Shown here one piece after another: positions 60,868-64,000 of a stretch of 64,000 bases of DNA; the stretch's first letter is position 1; each line of letters starts with the position of its first letter. The notes below the pieces were generated by a model that did no database searches, had not been told where the DNA came from, and saw nothing but the letters and a program-made list of their open reading frames with translations. The stretch is from NCBI GenBank assembly GCA_030765405.1, contig JAVCCP010000040.1, positions 62,001-126,000 on the forward strand, read 5' to 3'. A program made the translations under genes and the position numbers. Source of the stretch: Candidatus Ancaeobacter aquaticus. Its GTDB lineage: Bacteria > Auribacterota > Ancaeobacteria > Ancaeobacterales > Ancaeobacteraceae.

Positions 60868-62018
60868 TGATGAAACTTCGTTTCCTTTCTTTATTTATTA
60901 CAATATCTCTGGTTTTTTTAGAACCTGTTAACGCAGAGAAGATCGTGTCTCTTTCACGTCCCTTTACCATGAAGGTACTCGTGTTTGATCATTTAAAGAG
61001 GTTGGATATCCGTATACACGGAAAGTACGTTATCTTGGATAACAAAAAAAAGATTATTACGGCTGGGTTTAATCTTCAAAAAGGGAAGATAGTTTCGCGG
61101 CGGGATCGGTTCTATTTTAATGACCGTATGGTAAGTCAGGGTATGCTGACGATTGAGACCATTAAAGATGGATATATCATGATAAATAAGAAACCGTATT
61201 ACGGTTCTTTAACATGTAAAGTGAGAGGTAAGGGGGGATTTAAAGTAATAAATAACGTATTGCTTGAAAAATATCTTGAGGGAGTACTCGCCGGTGAAAC
61301 ATTCGCGAAAACTCCGATTGAGGCATTAAAAACGCAGGCAGTAATTTCAAGGACATGTGCTCTTCACACTATGCTCAAAAAATCTGATAAAGAATATTAT
61401 GTTACTAAAAAATTTCCTCAGATGTATGTAGCGCGCAATACGGTAGGGACACCGTTTGAAGAAGCGGTAAAAGGGACTCAAGGAAAAATTCTTACCGTGG
61501 AAGGTCGAGTTGTTCCAATCTATTTTTCTTCCTCATGCGGTGGGGTAACAGAGCATGATAGATATGTCTGGAAAACAAAGGAGTCAAATACTGTACGGGT
61601 AACGTGTCCCTATTGCAGGTATACGCCAGACTTTAGATGGAAATTAAATATGACATTAGGAGAATTTCGAAGACTACTCATGCGAAATAATAAGTCTATT
61701 GGGAAGGTATATGGTATAAACGTCAGCAAACGTGTTATTGGAACTGAACGTGCAGAAGTAATAACCATACGCCACTCAAAAGGGACATCAGAGGTAAAAG
61801 CAAACTGGCTACGTAAAAAAATAGGCCCGAACAAGCTCAAAAGCACCTACTTTGTCATGTCATTTAATGGTGACAGGCTAATATTCAACGGGAAAGGCTG
61901 GGGGCATGGAGTAGGGCTGTGTCAGTCAGGAGCACGTGAAATGGCATCTCGGGGAAAAACCGCACAAGAGATCCTATCGTTTTATTATCCCCACATGAGA
62001 GTTAAAAAGGTAGAGTAA
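60864..62018 (+). CDS. SpoIID/LytB-type peptidoglycan lytic enzyme, secreted
   Basis: A 384-residue secreted protein. The signal peptide is residues 1-24 (LRFLSLFITISLVFLEPVNA). The SpoIID domain includes LLEKYLEGVLAGETF, with the candidate catalytic Glu at 145, then EALKTQAVISRTCALH, FSSSCGGVTEH, CPYCRYTPDFRW and the C-terminal GKGWGHGVGLCQSGAREMA. In Bacillus, SpoIID is a lytic transglycosylase that acts on denuded glycan; other bacteria have relatives in division or wall remodelling. A Cys pair in CPYC may form a disulfide. It overlaps the DUF2905 gene by 4 bp and precedes queA, the queA-tgt order being typical. Confidence 0.9.
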   Translation: MMMKLRFLSLFITISLVFLEPVNAEKIVSLSRPFTMKVLVFDHLKRLDIRIHGKYVILDNKKKIITAGFNLQKGKIVSRRDRFYFNDRMVSQGMLTIETIKDGYIMINKKPYYGSLTCKVRGKGGFKVINNVLLEKYLEGVLAGETFAKTPIEALKTQAVISRTCALHTMLKKSDKEYYVTKKFPQMYVARNTVGTPFEEAVKGTQGKILTVEGRVVPIYFSSSCGGVTEHDRYVWKTKESNTVRVTCPYCRYTPDFRWKLNMTLGEFRRLLMRNNKSIGKVYGINVSKRVIGTERAEVITIRHSKGTSEVKANWLRKKIGPNKLKSTYFVMSFNGDRLIFNGKGWGHGVGLCQSGAREMASRGKTAQEILSFYYPHMRVKKVE

Positions 62019-62064
62019 ATCGTTCTCATTTTGTCTTTGCGCTCTTAAAGAGGAGATTTTTTTC

Positions 62065-63126
62065 ATGCTACACAATGTATCTAATTACGATTATGAACTG
62101 CCACAGAAATTGATCGCACAAGCGCCTGTCCCCGAAAGACATATGTCTCGATTAATGGTTTTGGATCGATCTCAAGAAAACATTACACATAAAACGTTTC
62201 GAGATGTTGTCCAGTATTTTAATCCAGGTGATTGTCTGGTTATCAATAACACAAAGGTTATCCCTGCTAGACTTTATGGTAAAAAGAGTACCGGGGCACA
62301 GATCGAAGTTCTTCTCTTAAAAAAGCGAGATGGAAATATCTGGGAAGTGATGATGAAACCCGCTAAAAGAATACCAGTTGGCGGAGAAATATTTTTTTCA
62401 GACTCCAGACCCCAGACCCCAGACTACAGACTAAAAGCCACAGTTCGAGAAGTGCTGTCAGATGGGAAGAGAATTGTTGAGTTCGATAACAACGTTTTGG
62501 AACACATACACGATATTGGGATTATGCCTCTCCCACCTTATATAAAGAGAGAAGTGGGGGATACACATTCTGAGTTTGATAAAGAACGGTATCAGACGGT
62601 GTATGCTAAAACCCCTGGTGCTGTAGCGGCGCCTACTGCAGGACTTCATTTTAGTGATGAGCTTCTTGAACAGTTACGTGTTAAAGGTGTGAATATTGTA
62701 ACCGTTACACTTCATGTTGGGTATGGTACGTTTAAACCTGTTGAAGTTGACGATGTGCGTGATCATATAATGCACCATGAGTATTATGAAGTTACGGAAG
62801 ATACTGCTCAAATTATTAACGAGACAAAGAAAAAGAGTCGAAGACTCATTGCGGTAGGTACTACATCGGTACGGACTCTTGAGACTGTTACAGATCAAGA
62901 TGGGATCGTACGTGCTGGTAGCGGTGAAACGAACCTCTTTATATATCCTCCATATACATTTAAGGTAGTTGATGCTATTATAACAAACTTTCATTTACCG
63001 AGATCAACGCTTCTTATGATGATATCAGCGTTTGCGGGAAAAGAATTTTTGTTTAAAGCATATAATGAGGCAATTGAGAATAAGTATCGGTTTTATAGTT
63101 ATGGGGATGCGATGTATATCGTATAG
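62065..63126 (+). CDS. queA: SAM:tRNA ribosyltransferase-isomerase QueA
   Basis: Makes epoxyqueuosine on tRNA from preQ1-tRNA and SAM. 353 residues. Marks are YDYELPQKLIAQAPVPER, VINNTKVIPARLYG, RDGNIWEVMMKPAKR, LPPYIKREV, YQTVYAKTPGAVAAPTAGLHFS, HVGYGTFKPVEVD, RLIAVGTTSVRTLE and TNFHLPRSTLLMMISAF. Odd point: near 62399-62430 the sequence CAGACTCCAGACCCCAGAC encodes extra residues (SDSRPQTPDYR) in the beta domain where a short turn is expected, apparently an in-frame microrepeat. The stop TAG begins a heptamer array. Confidence 0.95.
   Translation: MLHNVSNYDYELPQKLIAQAPVPERHMSRLMVLDRSQENITHKTFRDVVQYFNPGDCLVINNTKVIPARLYGKKSTGAQIEVLLLKKRDGNIWEVMMKPAKRIPVGGEIFFSDSRPQTPDYRLKATVREVLSDGKRIVEFDNNVLEHIHDIGIMPLPPYIKREVGDTHSEFDKERYQTVYAKTPGAVAAPTAGLHFSDELLEQLRVKGVNIVTVTLHVGYGTFKPVEVDDVRDHIMHHEYYEVTEDTAQIINETKKKSRRLIAVGTTSVRTLETVTDQDGIVRAGSGETNLFIYPPYTFKVVDAIITNFHLPRSTLLMMISAFAGKEFLFKAYNEAIENKYRFYSYGDAMYIV
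62399..62431 (+). repeat. CCAGAC microrepeat inside queA
   Basis: Successive variants of GACYCCA units (GACTCCA, GACCCCA, GACCCCA, GACTACA, GACT) lie within the queA frame. Partial matches to its reverse complement (TTTTTAGTCTGTG) are found in non-coding DNA at 5616-5628 and 19086-19098. Confidence 0.55.
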
Positions 63127-63140
63127 CGCATAGCGTATAG
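63124..63140 (+). repeat. heptamer array after queA
   Basis: TAGCGCA, TAGCGTA and TAG follow at 7-bp spacing. The first TAG is the queA stop codon. No inverted partner is present. Confidence 0.65.
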
Positions 63141-63149
63141 TAAAAAACT

Positions 63150-63193
63150 CACCGCGTAGGAGTCCCCGATAAATCGCGGCCACCTACGCGGTG
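63150..63193. other. 11-bp hairpin between queA and tgt
   Basis: CACCGCGTAGG (63150-63160) pairs perfectly with CCTACGCGGTG (63183-63193). The inner part holds an imperfect CCCCGATAAATCGCGG palindrome. No T-run follows, so it is not a simple terminator; it may belong to the repeat families described here. Confidence 0.5.
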
Positions 63194-63222
63194 TTAAACA
63201 TGTTGAGTCGATATAATTGTAG

Positions 63223-64000
<778 letters not shown>

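Overview
The window is one contiguous bacterial chromosome segment of moderately low GC, almost all coding and mostly on the + strand. It has a complete division/peptidoglycan (dcw) cluster with a meso-diaminopimelate-type MurE, the ruvCAB set, dnaG-rpoD, RNase P RNA and three tRNAs. No 16S or ribosomal protein gene is present, so taxonomy is inference. A giant secreted mosaic protein with a TraB/ChaN-like start, DUF1538-PII genes, secreted TonB and TPR proteins and a diderm-style envelope fit an uncultivated Gram-negative lineage such as Omnitrophota (former OP3), but a marker phylogeny would be needed.

Layout. 1-5.4 kb: 3' part of treY, a membrane sensor with a beta-propeller and an adenylate cyclase domain, and a small membrane protein. 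5.4-13.4 kb: a well-formed promoter, a 2508-residue secreted protein and a strong terminator. 13.5-20.9 kb: tRNA-Arg, rph, rdgB, a TonB-like gene, a SemiSWEET, two small membrane proteins on the minus strand, a CvpA-like gene, a NIF3-like gene and dnaG. 21-25.3 kb: rpoD with a lysine-rich tail, tRNA-Met, a TPR lipoprotein whose stop codon lies inside tRNA-Val, and a zinc-ribbon coiled-coil gene. 25.3-26.4 kb: rnpB and a small lipoprotein.

26.6-45.2 kb: the dcw cluster in the order mraZ, unknown gene, rsmH, ftsL, ftsI, murE, murF, mraY, murD, ftsW, murG, murC, murB, ddl, ftsQ, ftsA, ftsZ. It starts with a promoter followed by three GTGG boxes at a 10-bp period, the expected MraZ operator. 45.3-54.5 kb: mazG (minus), der, a DUF1538 pair with a PII-like gene, ridA, pgi, a small zinc-ribbon gene, a UvrD/PcrA helicase and a DUF6941-like gene. 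54.6-64 kb: a secreted protein (minus), an EF-G paralogue, yebC, ruvC-ruvA-ruvB, a DUF2905 gene, a SpoIID-like gene, queA and the 5' part of tgt.

The intergenic space holds several dispersed repeat families. Arrays of a TAGCKTA heptamer, some as inverted pairs, supply the stop codons of ftsI, yebC and queA, and one pair brackets tRNA-Arg. An AT-rich palindromic element of about 66 bp occurs three times. A CCCGATAAATCGGG-type palindrome is reused in terminators and inside rnpB. A GGGGAC/GTCCCC hairpin and a CCAGAC microrepeat also occur. These repeats and the giant protein are the least ordinary content; no CRISPR array, prophage or transposase gene was seen.
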